From: Carnegiea gigantea
Lineage: Eukaryota; Streptophyta; Magnoliopsida; Caryophyllales; Cactaceae
DNA length: 64,000 nt
Assembly (NCBI GenBank): GCA_029747015.1
Contig: JAKOGI010000426.1
Span: 2,501-66,500, forward strand
Direction: 5' to 3'
The notes below the pieces were generated by a model, which had not been told where the DNA came from, made no database searches, and was given only the letters and a program-made list of their open reading frames with translations. Position 1 is the first letter of the stretch; every line of letters begins with the position of its first letter. Shown piece after piece: positions 45,104 to 56,644 of this stretch. The position numbers and the translations under genes were made by a program.

Positions 45104-46600
45104 CATACAACAATGTAATTAAACATATACATATGCATTACAAAAAAAAATTTAATAGAACTATTTTATTTACCATAATAAACCTAATTAAGCATCAAAC
45201 ACAAATTACACTATTTATTTCACACTTCATCCAAATAAACAAACCCCCGAAAAAATACTATTAACCAAAAAATAAAATAAAAATACTTAACAAATCCAAC
45301 AAATCATACAAAAAATTAACCATACCTCAAAAGAGAATATTCTTCACATACTTACCAAAAATTAATATACACAAGAAATCGAACAAAAAATAAACATACT
45401 TAACATACTTAAACCATTTACCAAAACAAAACATATATTATACATGCTTACCTACTTACAGCTATTTCATTTATCCAAATCAACATGCATTACAAATTAA
45501 ATTAAAGATTAAATTATTTAGTATAAATTTTGTATTCACTAATGACAAAAATAAAAAAACTTATAGTCATATTTAGTTCGCATTTTATATTCCCGAATTC
45601 CTTAAATAAATTTTCACAAAATCTAAAATATAACAATGCAATTAAACATATATGCTAAAAAAATAAATTTAACATAACCATATTATTTGTCAAAATAAAC
45701 CTAATTAAGCATCAAACACAAATTAAACTATTTATTTTACATTTCATCCAAATAAACAAACCCAGACAAAAATAACAAAATATTATTAACATATTAGCAA
45801 ACTTAAATTAATATATACTTAACATACCTCAAAATTACAAAAATAAAATAAAAATTCTTAGCATATCAAACAAATCATGCAAAAAATTAAACATACCTCA
45901 AAAAACATACACTTCACATACTTACAAAAAATTAATATATAGTACAAATCAAACAAAAAATAAACATACTTAACAAGCTTAAATTATTCACTAAAACAAA
46001 ACACATTATACATACTTAACATACCTCAACATTTTATAATAATTATATAATTATTACAAATGAACATACTTAACATATTTTATTCCACTTATTCAAACAA
46101 ATATACTTCACAAATTAAATAAAAAATTAACATAATTCACATCAATAGTTTACAGGAAAAAAACAAATTAAATAAACTATACAAATATGCTTCAGAATTA
46201 AATTTCACAAAATTTAACAACACATACCAAATTAATATAATTTCAAAACATAACAATTCCATTAACCTTTAAATATCCGAAAAACTAAGTGACGGGGACG
46301 GCGGCAGCGGCACTCTTCAACCCATTCATAGCAAATCAACCACCACAAAAAAAACCAATCAACTTAAATATTTCAATTTCAAAGAGCAAATTAACTCAAA
46401 ACAAATGACTTACCGTTGAATTATAAGTGACGGCAACAATTTTTTCCGATCAACAGCTACTGGAAACCATGAACATCTCCCTCTTTCTCTCTCTTCCTTG
46501 CTCCCTCTCTCTTTTTTCGTAGCTCGCTTTCTCTCTCTTCGCAGTTAAAATGGAACAAATGAACCCACCGAACAATTAAAATCCAGATCCAAACTATTTT
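44605..46600. other. AT-rich 5' region of the CACTA element, no gene
   Basis: Two kilobases of very AT-rich DNA lie upstream of the TNP2 start. Near-duplicate blocks of 'AACATACTTAACATACTTAAA', 'CATTTATCCAAATCAACAT' and 'CCTAATTAAGCATCAAACACAAATTA' recur at about 44870-45260, 45380-45770 and more weakly 45960-46140, so this is a degenerate tandem or triplicated segment of roughly 500 bp. A (TA)n run lies at 45059-45100. It probably holds the TNP2 promoter. Confidence 0.6.
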
Positions 46601-46614
46601 GAAAACCAGGCTGC

Positions 46615-46805
46615 GAAATTCCGATGGAAATCCGTCTGAATTCCCATTCGGATTTACCGACGGAGACATCTTCCGTCGAAAATTCCGTAGGAAATTTGTG
46701 TTTCCGTCGGAATCTAACGGTGTTTCCGTCGGAATATCTGACATCCTCCAACGGATACCCACGCTGCTGTTTTTTCCGTCGGATATGGGCACCGTTTTTG
46801 TAGTG
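46615..46805. repeat. Right subterminal TTCCGTCGGA array and end of the CACTA element
   Basis: Repeats of the type TTCCGTCGGAAT and CCGACGGAGAC in both orientations run up to GTTTTTGTAGTG. They mirror the left array at 27420-27690. Confidence 0.85.
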
Positions 46806-47560
46806 AAAATAACTGAAATAGAAATGCGAAAAAATAAATGTGGACAAAACACACTATTTATAGAGGTTCGGCCGCGCCTAGTCCTCTACCCATGGGCACC
46901 CCTCGCCGATGAGATTTTGAACCTCTTTCTTTTAATAGGTCGGTCGATTACACACGATTCAACAATCGTACAACCTACTAGTTGGCCCTACAATTATAGG
47001 TGTCCCAATGTACGCATTGCTCCCGAACCGTACTTGGGTATCGACCCTCCGACTAATCAACCCAACCCAACACAACGAAAGATAACAAGATTCACTTTAT
47101 AACAAAAAGTAAATAAACAGAATAGATATGCCAATATAAGCTCGATATATCAGGTTCTCTCAATGTCTTCTTGTTGATTTGCAAGTGTAGCTCTCTTTCT
47201 TCTTGTTGTTTGCTTGTGCTCTCTCTGTTGTATCACATTCAGCTGCAAATTTCTCTCATTTTTATAGCCAAGAGATATTGGAGAGGTTGAAGGAATACTT
47301 GGTAAGTGACCGTTGCATCAATCAAGAAAAGTCAATCCTCCATATTATTTCAAGGCCTTGAACCCAATCTTTCAAGGCCTTGAAATTCGCAGTTCTGCTT
47401 AACCTTTATCTTTTGAACTCCAACAGCTAATTTCCTTATTTTTTTGCTGAAGATCTTAACTGAGAGAATCATCTAGAAGCTGGTTTCTTTTAGAACACAA
47501 TCTCTCACAATATAATATCAAAAGATAATATCATATTTTAAGCAAATCTTAACATTTTCA
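46806..47560 (-). promoter_or_regulatory. LTR-like promoter stretch on the minus strand, no coding content
   Basis: On the minus strand there are two good TATA boxes, GGCTATAAAAATGAG (near 47270) and CCTCTATAAATAGTG (near 46863). CT/GA-rich leader-like sequence follows the first, and the stretch has the GGTTCGGCC theme seen in many plant LTRs. A possible LTR start TGTTAAGATTTGC lies near 47554. I could not find the second LTR or a primer-binding site, so this may be a solo or truncated LTR into which the CACTA element jumped. Confidence 0.35.
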
Positions 47561-48840
47561 AAGATATTGACATATAGAGAATCATAATATTATCTCAAGA
47601 TTTAGTATTCAAATTTGAATACAAAGATCACATATTCAAATTTAATTACTAAACTACCTCAAAGACAAAATCAATCATATCAATATCTACTCATAATCAT
47701 AATACATTTAAATAATAGAAACACTAAGGTAGATCCAAATATAACATGATAAATATACTAATAGACCAACTCATTTTTGTCTTTCATCAAAACATATTAA
47801 TAAAATATATTGTAAACTTAAGGAAGCTAACATCACCAAATTTAATTTTGAAAAAACCTTCGTATATATGATGTTAATTTGTAATATTTTTAGTTATTGA
47901 CATGTGATGATAAATTCCTTTGAATATTAAGCTCTTGTGTTTTCCATCTGTTGAGGATTAGAATATATAAATTATTAATTAATCTTTCATTTTACCGCCC
48001 TAACATTATGACATAAAGTTTTTTCTTTTCTTTTTTACTATAAAACTATCACTATGTCAAAAGTACCCCAATAGCATGTGACTTGTAATTACTTGCAAAA
48101 AAATTAATATTCACTATAATTATTTTATAGATCAAAAAATAAACTTGTCATATTAAATTCTTTGTTAGGGCAACCATGTGCCTTAGAGGATTTCAAACCA
48201 GAGCTCTAATTTTTGCAATTTAATCCTATCACATCAGCAAAAGTCTCAACTTCTTGAACTTGCATTCGTTCATTTTTCAAACTCATGGAACTCTAACTTG
48301 GATCACCAAATAAAATATTTGTCATGGAACCTATCATGAAATATATTTAATTACTTTTATCCTTTTTATTTTGTATTTCCATTTTATGTTTATAACTTGT
48401 AAATATATTTATTATTTTTCAAAAAATAAAATATTTGTTTTTATTTCTTAGAAAGATACAAAACTAACCTTTTAATTATCAAAAAATTGATTGCATTTTT
48501 TTCCTTGGACATATAATATAGTGTTTATTTTTTTTTGGTTGCACAAACCAATGAAGATAGAATACAAAAGGACAATTTGATTCGGAAAAAATACACAATA
48601 TGAAGGTTCGATTAAAAAAATTACAAGACGAAAGATCGAGTTAAAAAATACAATACTGTTGGATGTGGGAAAAAAATTACATTGCAACAGTTTCACTAGA
48701 TAAACAAAAACCATAACACCAAAATTCAACAAAATAAATACATAACAACTACGATTGCGATCCTTGTCGCGCTCTTTGTCGACTCCATATCTCTTCAACC
48801 AAGTTTGATTGGATATGTGAATGTTGTTCAAGGTTTTAAA
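47561..48840. other. AT-rich spacer, nothing recognised
   Basis: The sequence is strongly AT-rich with short, unsupported frames. The 119-codon minus-strand frame at 48472-48831 is hydrophobic low-complexity and has no family signal. It may be the 3' flank of the Harbinger element. Confidence 0.5.
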
Positions 48841-48841
48841 C

Positions 48842-50110
48842 TTATGCTACTATGTAAAGATAGGCTGCATAACATAGATGATGATCCCATAGCACATTAT
48901 TCTCTAGGATGCTACCCTCTACATGCTCATAGGCAGAACTAAGGTCATGTGAATCACGCTTGTCCTTGATGATCATGTTGTGGAGTATAATGCATGCCTT
49001 CATTATCAAACCCAAGCTAGCCTTGTCCATGTACCAAGGCCACAGAAGATGATGAAGTGAGCTTGTAGAACCCCAAAGGCTGTCTCCCCATCCTTCCTAA
49101 CAAATTCTTGACATTCGACGAACAATTTTGTCTTTTGTCCTTGAGAAAAGGGAATAGTTGTTCACGAAGGTCACCTACATTGCATAAATACCATCGGATC
49201 GGAAGTATCCAATGTTATACTTGTGACCGTTGACCACTTATTCACATTTTGGAGTCCGAGCCTCATACTACTCTTGGAAAACCAGTTAACGGTCAAGGGT
49301 GTTTAAATTATTGAGGCTTCCCGGGCACCCAAAGAAGCATACCATATCTAAAGGTTGTAAGAAGCAACTCCTTGAAGAATCAAACTGGGGACTTTATAAA
49401 TCCCTTTAGCAAACACTCCTTTCCAACCTGATGAATAGTTCTTTGACTCTCAGTTCATATAATCAATGTGTCCCAACATATTGAAAAAAATCATCGGCTT
49501 ACACCACTTGCAATAAACAATCAACATTTGCTTGCGTTGGTTTTCTTAAATATTCTTGCCATAACACTTGAATGATCCCAGTGGAAAAAATTTTCAAGCA
49601 CTTCAATGTTATGCTGTCACCAATCTTTAAGAATTAATTAACACAATCTATCACTATGCCACAAGCCAACATTCACATGGTTGTGTTCAGTTACTTAGTA
49701 GCGACAAACCATGCCTATCAATATCATCGCACCTCAATTGGAAGTACTCATAATCTTTCCCAAGGGCCTCTATTATGCAAAGGAATAAGTGTTTGCACAT
49801 CCTAAATCTACAAAGAAATTGGATTTCATTGTAAATTGAGTCTTTGACAAAACAGTCTTTATAGAGGTGCTCGTGAGCTTCTTTTCGATCTCTCCCAATA
49901 AATCTTTTCTTCTTTCTTGGTCTTCATGATTATGATGAAGGCCTCTTCTCTTGTCTAGCTTGTCTAAGCATCATAAGTAGTTTTATTTTCTTCATGCCAG
50001 TTTCATTGCCTAGAAGATATTCCAACATCGGTGTATCATGGGTAGATTTCTCTTGTATGAAGCTCAACCATCTAATGATGACAATGAAAAAGATGAGGAG
50101 GTTGAATCAC
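48842..50110 (-). pseudogene. PIF/Harbinger nuclease (DDE_Tnp_4, HARBI1-like), heavily decayed
   Basis: Reading leftwards from about 50110, recognisable blocks are HEHLYKDCFVKDSIYNEIQF and RMCKHLFLCIIEALGKDYEYFQLR near 49800. These are followed by SSGWKGVFAKGIYKVP near 49400, KTKLFVECQEFVRKDGETAFGVLQAHF near 49100 (abridged here) and IMKACIILHNMIIKDKRD near 48960. This is the order of plant PIF/Harbinger transposases. At least eight stops are present, several at positions where Trp or Gln would be expected. No full DDE triad can be read. Harbinger elements need this nuclease together with the Myb-like ORF1 found to the right. Confidence 0.82.
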
Positions 50111-50422
50111 TCATTGTGGACCACCTATGCACGATAAAGTTGCAAATGTAAGTAAAGAGGTTTCAAAGTTTAAACTTTAAATTGTATAAATTTAAAAAGA
50201 AAAGTAAACATCAAAATGTAATTAATACACTTTTTTGTAAATAATCAACGATAACACTTAAATTTATAATAAACTTCAGCACATAAACTTAAAAAGAAAT
50301 ACTTTATTATATAAATTAAAGGGGTTTCATACTACTTACGACAAACATTCTAGAAATCACATAGCATACATAGCGTTCATTTTTCTAGACTACATTTCAA
50401 TCTAAAGTGGTTCATTAATCAA

Positions 50423-50719
50423 TCAAGGATGATGTTTGGCAGTATGACCTCCTAATTTCTTCTTGAACTGGACCATACGAGTCTGATCCTCAGCAAATAT
50501 CTCAATAAGGTTCATTCTTAGAATCTTGTCCTTATATTTCATCTCCTTAAGATGTTGTTGCCTTTCCTTAAAGGCCTGATGCCGATCTCTCAGTTGTACG
50601 GCTTGCTCAGCTGCTGTCGTCTTCCTATCATGCACTTTGACCTATCATCATTCAAATACGTCATTTTTCTACATATTCATTGTCCCTGACATTGATAGCT
50701 CTTTCATCATCAAATCCAA
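50423..50719 (-). pseudogene. PIF/Harbinger ORF1, C-terminal part
   Basis: The frame 50635-50423 (MHDRKTTAAEQAVQLRDRHQ and a coiled-coil continuation EMKYKDKILRMNLIEIFAED) is the lysine/glutamate-rich C-terminal region typical of plant NAM-associated/Myb-like ORF1 proteins. It is separated from the rest of the gene by the 2.2-kb insertion at 50720-52923, where the flanking bases TCCAA and TCCGA form an imperfect target duplication. Confidence 0.7.
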
Positions 50720-52923
50720 TGTAATGCCCCGGTATCCATTCATGTTTAATTAATTTTAATTTTTACATTATGCATATAATTATGATAATACAGAGCAGTG
50801 AGTGGCGCATTTTTTCCCTTTTATAACTAATCAGAGCGATGCACGATTTAAAGTCCTGACGTTACGGAATTGTTTTCAAAGTTTATGAAATATTAGACGA
50901 TTATATAAGAATGTGAGCTTTTTTATTAACGTGCGTTGCACTAGAAAATGTCGGGAATTCACCGAAGTATAATAATATCTTTGCAGTTAGGAAAAGTAAA
51001 AAAACCGACAACGAATTGATGCCGTCCAAGTGGGTGACACACATTTGCACACATGTTAGATTTTTTTTAGATAAGCTTGGATTAATGATGATGTGACTAA
51101 GTGTTTATCATCAAAAAAAAGAAAAAGAGGAAATCAGCTATGGAATTTACTATTTAAGGCAAATGAAGACTCAAAATAACAAGTAGCCTTTTCATCTTCT
51201 CAAGGAAAGAAACACACACACAAAAAAAAGAGAGACAGACGAGGGGCTCGGCTGCTGCCCGATGCACCCCTTCTCAGCCGCCACCGATTGTGCTCCGGCC
51301 AATGCTATCCCACCACTACCTTCTAAACTCTATACTTCATTCACCTCCAACATCCCCTCCATTAACATCAAGGTAAATGTGCTCCATCTTTCCTCCATTT
51401 AAGTTTGATTTCTTGAATGTTTAATTGATTAGGCTAGTTCCTTTGAGTCAAAGTTTAATTGGGTCAATTAATTGTGTGATTTGTGGAATCCTTGAAGTGA
51501 TTAAATTAGGCTGTATGTGAGTATGGTTTGTATAATCTGTGAGCAAGTCTAGTTCAATTAGAAGTTGAGGGAATTTGCAAAGATTGGGTGAACATATGGA
51601 TTTTATGAAATATTGAGGCCATGAACAAGATGAGAAATAATGATTGGAATGCTTAAGAAGGCTGATAAATAATTGTTTCGATTATGTGATATTAGTGATG
51701 AAATAAAGGTAATGGTGAGGGGAGGATGAAATCAAATATAAGATGTGCCCAATAAGTTAAGGAAGGAAGATATTTGCTTAAATAAAGTGAGGTGTAGTTC
51801 CATATGTAAATAAGGTTTTATGAAATGCTTAGCTAGTTCATGGCAAGTTACTTAAATGAAGGGAGTTGAGTTCTTGATTTGAACACTAAAGGGAAGTGAT
51901 TATGACTTTAGTTAAGCAATGTAAGGAAGCTATGAAGTTAGACCATTGGGTTAAATGTTTGAATTTTGGTAACTCATACATCTATGAGAAAAGGTTTAAG
52001 ATTAATTTATGGAGGCAAATCACAATCATAGGCTGTTTGAATTGTTGATTTGGGCTAAGATTGATGACGTACGAGGTTGAGTTATTTAGGCTATTAATTA
52101 AAAGTCATGAGTCAAATAGTTAGAATTGCCTTGGTAAATTCTGCTGACAAAACCTAAACTTATGTTAGCAATCTTCCCCTTAATCACAGGATCTAAATAA
52201 AGGCACCAAAAGTTTTGTAAGGATCAATGTGATTAACGGGCTAAAAGGCATCAAAGGTACATTATTGCTTGTCCCCTTCGAAGACGTTTAAAGTTTCACT
52301 AATTAATGTTAGCAAGTTTTATTCGGCCATTGGAATCCTTTAGGACCCATTTCAGTGTTCATTGGTTAATGAGCCACGTTCAACGTTCATTGTTCATAGT
52401 ATCTGCTAGCAGAATTTAGTGTTTGGACCCTTCCTGTTAAACAGGAGATTCATAGTTCATTGTTATTGATATCATGGCCACTGTTCATAGATGTATGTCC
52501 TAGTCCAAGCCAAAGAGATTATTAATAATCATTTATTTAAACCATGCTCCTCAAATGCTGTTTACAAAGCATTGTTTAAATATTGCACGCGCGCTCACTG
52601 TCTCCTTGTGTGAAGTATTTAACTGTACTTGGGTAGCATACTGAGCTCTCGCTCATTTATCTACAGTTTTGTTGTTTTGTTAATTGTTTTTAGGGAAGGA
52701 AAAATGGGTTGCGGCTACGCAGACACCAACAGAGACTAAGGGCCCCAGGGAAGTGGGCTAGAGCAGTGAGCATTAACTATCTTCCTGTGCTATTTATTTT
52801 GGGGCTTGTGAATCCATATGTAGTGTAAATCTCATTTTGGTTAAGGCTAAGCCTCATGGGGGTTCCTATTTTGATGGTTAATGGCAAAATAAGACACGTG
52901 TAATGGCAAGCTAGGGCGTTCCA
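50720..52923 (+). mobile_element. Probable solo LTR of a large Ty3-gypsy element
   Basis: The 2204-bp segment starts TGTAATGCCCCGG and ends GGGCGTTCCA, imperfect inverted ends of the TGTAAYGCCC type common in plant gypsy LTRs. It is flanked by TCCAA (50715-50719) and TCCGA (52924-52928), a 5-bp duplication with one mismatch. It contains no gag or pol sequence. A leader-like region with a short Pro/Ser-coding stretch lies near 51240-51370. The orientation is inferred from the end types, and it interrupts Harbinger ORF1. Confidence 0.7.
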
Positions 52924-53841
52924 TCCGACACCAGGTCCTCAACTTTTTTCTTTAGTCTTTCTCTTGGCGGCTTTTCTTCTAATTGAGCGGATTAGACTAC
53001 CCCCTTCTCGAATTGGTGTATCGCGAATGGGCGTTGTCGGGGTGCCAGGGGTGGAGCTATCAGAGTATGCCTCTATCTTGTTTATCCTCAAATGTTTGGA
53101 TAGTGCTTCTGTAGATTGATCACAGAAGGTCTTCCATTTCAATTGGTCCTCGAGTAGCACCCACCAATGGAGGAGATCAAACCTCTTGTCCATTTTGGTT
53201 TCGTACGAATCATGAGCTAACTTAATAATTTTATCCTCATTCACCCCACTTGGGTTCATTCGGTATGCCACCTCTACACAAATGCACCACTTAGATAACA
53301 ATGAAGTGACCTAGTTTCAATAGGTGTTGTAGACCTTTACCATTGTCTTTGGCAATCCATCTTGAGCGTATTTGTTGAAGGCGAAGACCATCTTACCCCA
53401 AAACCCTGACTTCTTTTGATATGCCCTAGGTATGGCATTCGTGCTTACATTTATCCATTATTTAACAAAGAGGCAATCCTCTTCCACCATCCACTTGGCC
53501 CCTCCTCCATCGTCATCATCGTTGGTTGGATTATTATTAGGTTGAGGTCGAGGAGTAGATGATGAGGGCGTATGATGAAGTTGTGGTGGCTAATATGGGG
53601 GGAAGAGGTATTGACCCGTAGCTATAACTTAGGATTTAGAGTGCATTTTGGCTTTGTATGGGGCGTTTTTTGGTGGTGGGTAATCCGGGTGATAATGTGG
53701 GTGGTACTATTAGAGGTATTGTGGGCAGTATTGCCAATTTGGAGGGTTCGGGGAATTGTTTGAGGAAATTTTAGGTTCTCATTGTGAATTGTCTCTAGCA
53801 GTAAGTAAATTAATAAATGATTGTGGATTATCAGGATCCAT
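52924..53841 (-). pseudogene. PIF/Harbinger ORF1 (Myb/SANT-like, NAM-associated), N-terminal part
   Basis: From an ATG at 53841 the frame reads MDPDNPQSFINLL, then a Pro/Asn/Tyr-rich stretch, then KWMVEEDCLFVK near 53500 (the trihelix/Myb-like start). KKSGFWGKMVFAFNKYA near 53400 follows, and CICVEVAYRMNPSGVNEDKI continues into LAHDSYETKMDKRFDLLHWW at 53290-53150. A basic terminal KRKTKEKS lies near 52945. This is the DNA-binding partner of Harbinger nucleases in plants. Stops near 53320, 53455, 53590 and 53710 make it dead. Confidence 0.8.
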
Positions 53842-55272
53842 TTTATGGCCACACGTACAAGTAATCAACAATTTTTGCTTTTAAATATTTTATTCTAACA
53901 TACATGTTTAAACATATACTAACTTAAAGAATTATTCCAATATTGTAACCAGTACTTTTAAACACTCATATTCATATATTGTAACTAATACTTATTCAAA
54001 TTTCAAAATTTTAAATTTCACATATTTTATTTCTGAGTTTAATTTAAATTACACATGCATGGCACATATAAACATATTAATTAAAATTATTAAAATAAAT
54101 TTCTAACTTCATCTTAATTTAAACAATGTAAATTTTTAGACATTACATGTAATTAAAGAATTTACATTATCACACTTTTTAATTCTAGCATGTTCATATG
54201 TTGTAACTAATACTTCTATTCCAACTTATTCAAATTTCAAACTTATAAATTTCACATACTTTCTTTCTAAGTGGAATTTAAATTGCACATGTATGACATA
54301 TATGGTTAAACATGTAAACATCCAATTGAGATTGTAAAGATAAGTTTCTAACTTCTCTTTAAATGAAACATGTAAATTTCTAAACATTGTAAACATGTAA
54401 TTAAAGGGCTAAGACTTTTTAGTAGCATATTCATATATTGTAGCTAATACTTAAACTCCCCATTATTCAGATTTCAATTGCAAACTTCACATATTTCATT
54501 TCTAAGTTCAATTTAAATTACATGTATGACATATATTGCTAAACATATCAACTTATTAACTAAGATTATAAAGATAAATTTCTAACTTCTTTTTAAATTA
54601 AACTGTAAATTTCTAGACATTGTGTTAACTTCTAAAATTATTGTAAAATTTATTTTTAAACATATAAACATATAAATTAAACATATAAATATGTGTGACA
54701 TGTATCTAACAATTAACTCCAACATCATAATTCAAACATATTAATTTCAATAATTAACTTACACATATTCAGTTTTGAACATTTTAAATTCTACCAATTT
54801 AAAGAAATATTTGAATAATTTTATATTAAACATATAATTTAACATATGATTAAGAATAAACATAATAAAAATTTAGAATTTCTTTCAAATTTCTTCACTG
54901 GACTCCAATTTTATCTTTATTCTTCAACTTTATGAATCCCTTGCAAATATTGTTGACAATAAAATCATAAACAACAATTATTAGTTCAAATATATAACTC
55001 ACACGTTAATCTAATTAAAAAACATAACCGTAGCTAAATAACAATTATTTCTTACTAACCCAAAATAAAATTTCTCTTCACTTTGTTTCGCTTCTCACAA
55101 CACTCACAATTTAGATATAACAAGATGAATTTTAGATTGAGAATGAGAGTCAATTTGGGATGAAATTTTCACATTTGGCATTTGGTGTTAAAACATTTTA
55201 CAACCAAACAAAAAAATTAAAAGTTGCAAAAATAGTCGTTGGGTCGTCAAGTTCAATAGTTATATTCTTGGC
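53842..55272. repeat. AT-rich region with about three tandem units of ~230 bp
   Basis: The landmark TTCATAT(A/G)TTGTA(A/G)CTAATACTT begins at about 53971, 54193 and 54430 (spacings 222 and 237). It is followed each time by TTCAAATTTCAAA, TTTAAATTACACATG and AAATTTCTAACTTC. The array covers roughly 53970-54640, with a partial unit before it. The rest to 55272 is AT-rich and shows no gene. It may be the 5' flank of the Harbinger ORF1. Confidence 0.75.
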
Positions 55273-55277
55273 CCAAA

Positions 55278-56644
55278 TGTTGATGTATTTTTGGGTGAGT
55301 AGGTGGAAGAATTTTATCGTTCTCTGGGACGGTGTGGAAATCAACTCACTAATTATTTTTGACCCAAGCTGTAACCTAGGGAAAGCGATGAATGTCACTA
55401 AGAATAATTAACTAAACTAATTACTCACTAGTTCTAATTTCTAATCTAAGCATGATTAATTAAACTAAACTAAGACGAAGCATAATGAACAAAATCAACC
55501 CCAAACATCATCTGAACTAACAATAACTAGCAAAGCATGTAATTAACTAATGAAGCATTAAATTTACTAATTAAAAGAAGAGAGAGAAAGAGGAGTACCT
55601 CAAAAGCTTGAAAATCCAACAATGGAGGTTGGCCTCCATTGTTGGAGCAAGTGGATGATGATTGGAGGTGAATTTTCCACTTATTCTCACTAATCTAGCT
55701 CAAAATCCTAATCTAATCCATTGAGAGCTAAAAACTCAAACCTATGGAAATAGGTTTTCAAATCTAAGATGTAGGAGAGGGAAAGAGCTTGAAATTTGCA
55801 TTCTTAAAGAAAGAGAATGAGAGATTAAAAGTGGATAACATAATAGAAAGATGATTAGAAAAGGGAGACACTAATTTTAATCCATTAACAAATAAAAGCA
55901 CGTAAATTTGGGCATTAAACTAGTAAATCACAGGTACAAAGTAAGAACTTGAATGAAAATGAAGATTAAAGAGAGAAAGAAAGCTAATTGTATCAAAACT
56001 TCATTACTTTGAAATGTGACTACAAAATGAAAGTAAATCTACATTAATCTCCCCCAAACCTTGAGCTAAACTCTATTGTACACAAATGAAGGTTGGGGCT
56101 TTAAATAGATCTCGATGTAGCAGGATTGCCACGGTTATGCCAAACCTCTGGAAGCCAACAACAGAAGCAGGACAGGGCAGGACAGCGGGTGGCACAATCA
56201 TGCCACATAGCACAGGCACCTCGTGCCAAGTTTCTAGAATTCTCCACACAAAATAGAGCAAAACAGGATTTGACATGATCGTGCCACTTGGCACGGGTAC
56301 CCTGTGCCACTCAGCACTGGCAGCCCTTGCTGCCTGGCACTAGCAGCCCTTGCCGCCTGGCACTGGTAGCTCATGCCAAATTTCTACAGTGTTTCTTCTT
56401 CCTCATTTCTCCCACGATTTTTGTGCCTGTTAACCTGGCCTTGTTTCATAGTTATCCTCCAAGATTTTCTGGGTTAAACGTGCCTAACTTTTGGCATGCT
56501 TTGCACGAATTATCTGTCATTTACGTAATTTTCTTTATTACCTACAAAATCAACAAAACACAAATAAATAACCTAATTTACCAATTATTTGAACTAAATC
56601 TAGGTAGAATGAGGTGTAAAATTCACGCATATCGCGCCTAAACA
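55278..56644 (-). repeat. 3' LTR of the gag-only element
   Basis: On the plus strand it runs from TGTTGATGTATTTTTGGG to GCGCCTAAACA. It contains repeated TGGCACNNGC-like motifs near 56200-56370. Confidence 0.92.

Larger units (their letters stand above)
27397..46805 (-). mobile_element. CACTA (En/Spm) DNA transposon, 19.4 kb including a nested gypsy element
   Basis: The right end is GTTTTTGTAGTG, the inverse of CACTACAAAAAC. The left end CACCATAAAAATACTCC is a mutated form of it, and both continue into a CATATC-like block and CCGACGGAAA repeats. The 3-bp duplication AAA flanks both sides (27394-27396 and 46806-46808). Subterminal CCGACGGAA/TTCCGTCGGA arrays lie at 27420-27690 and 46615-46790, like the transposase-binding arrays of En/Spm. 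Both transposase genes run on the minus strand: the TNP2-type gene at 44604-40990, then a second gene split by the gypsy element. Without the gypsy element it would be about 8.3 kb. Multiple stops make it dead. Confidence 0.92.

Noticed and set aside
53572..53763. Trp/Val-rich plus-strand frame resembling a membrane peptide
   Set aside because: It is the antisense of the Pro/Tyr/His-rich N-terminal part of Harbinger ORF1.
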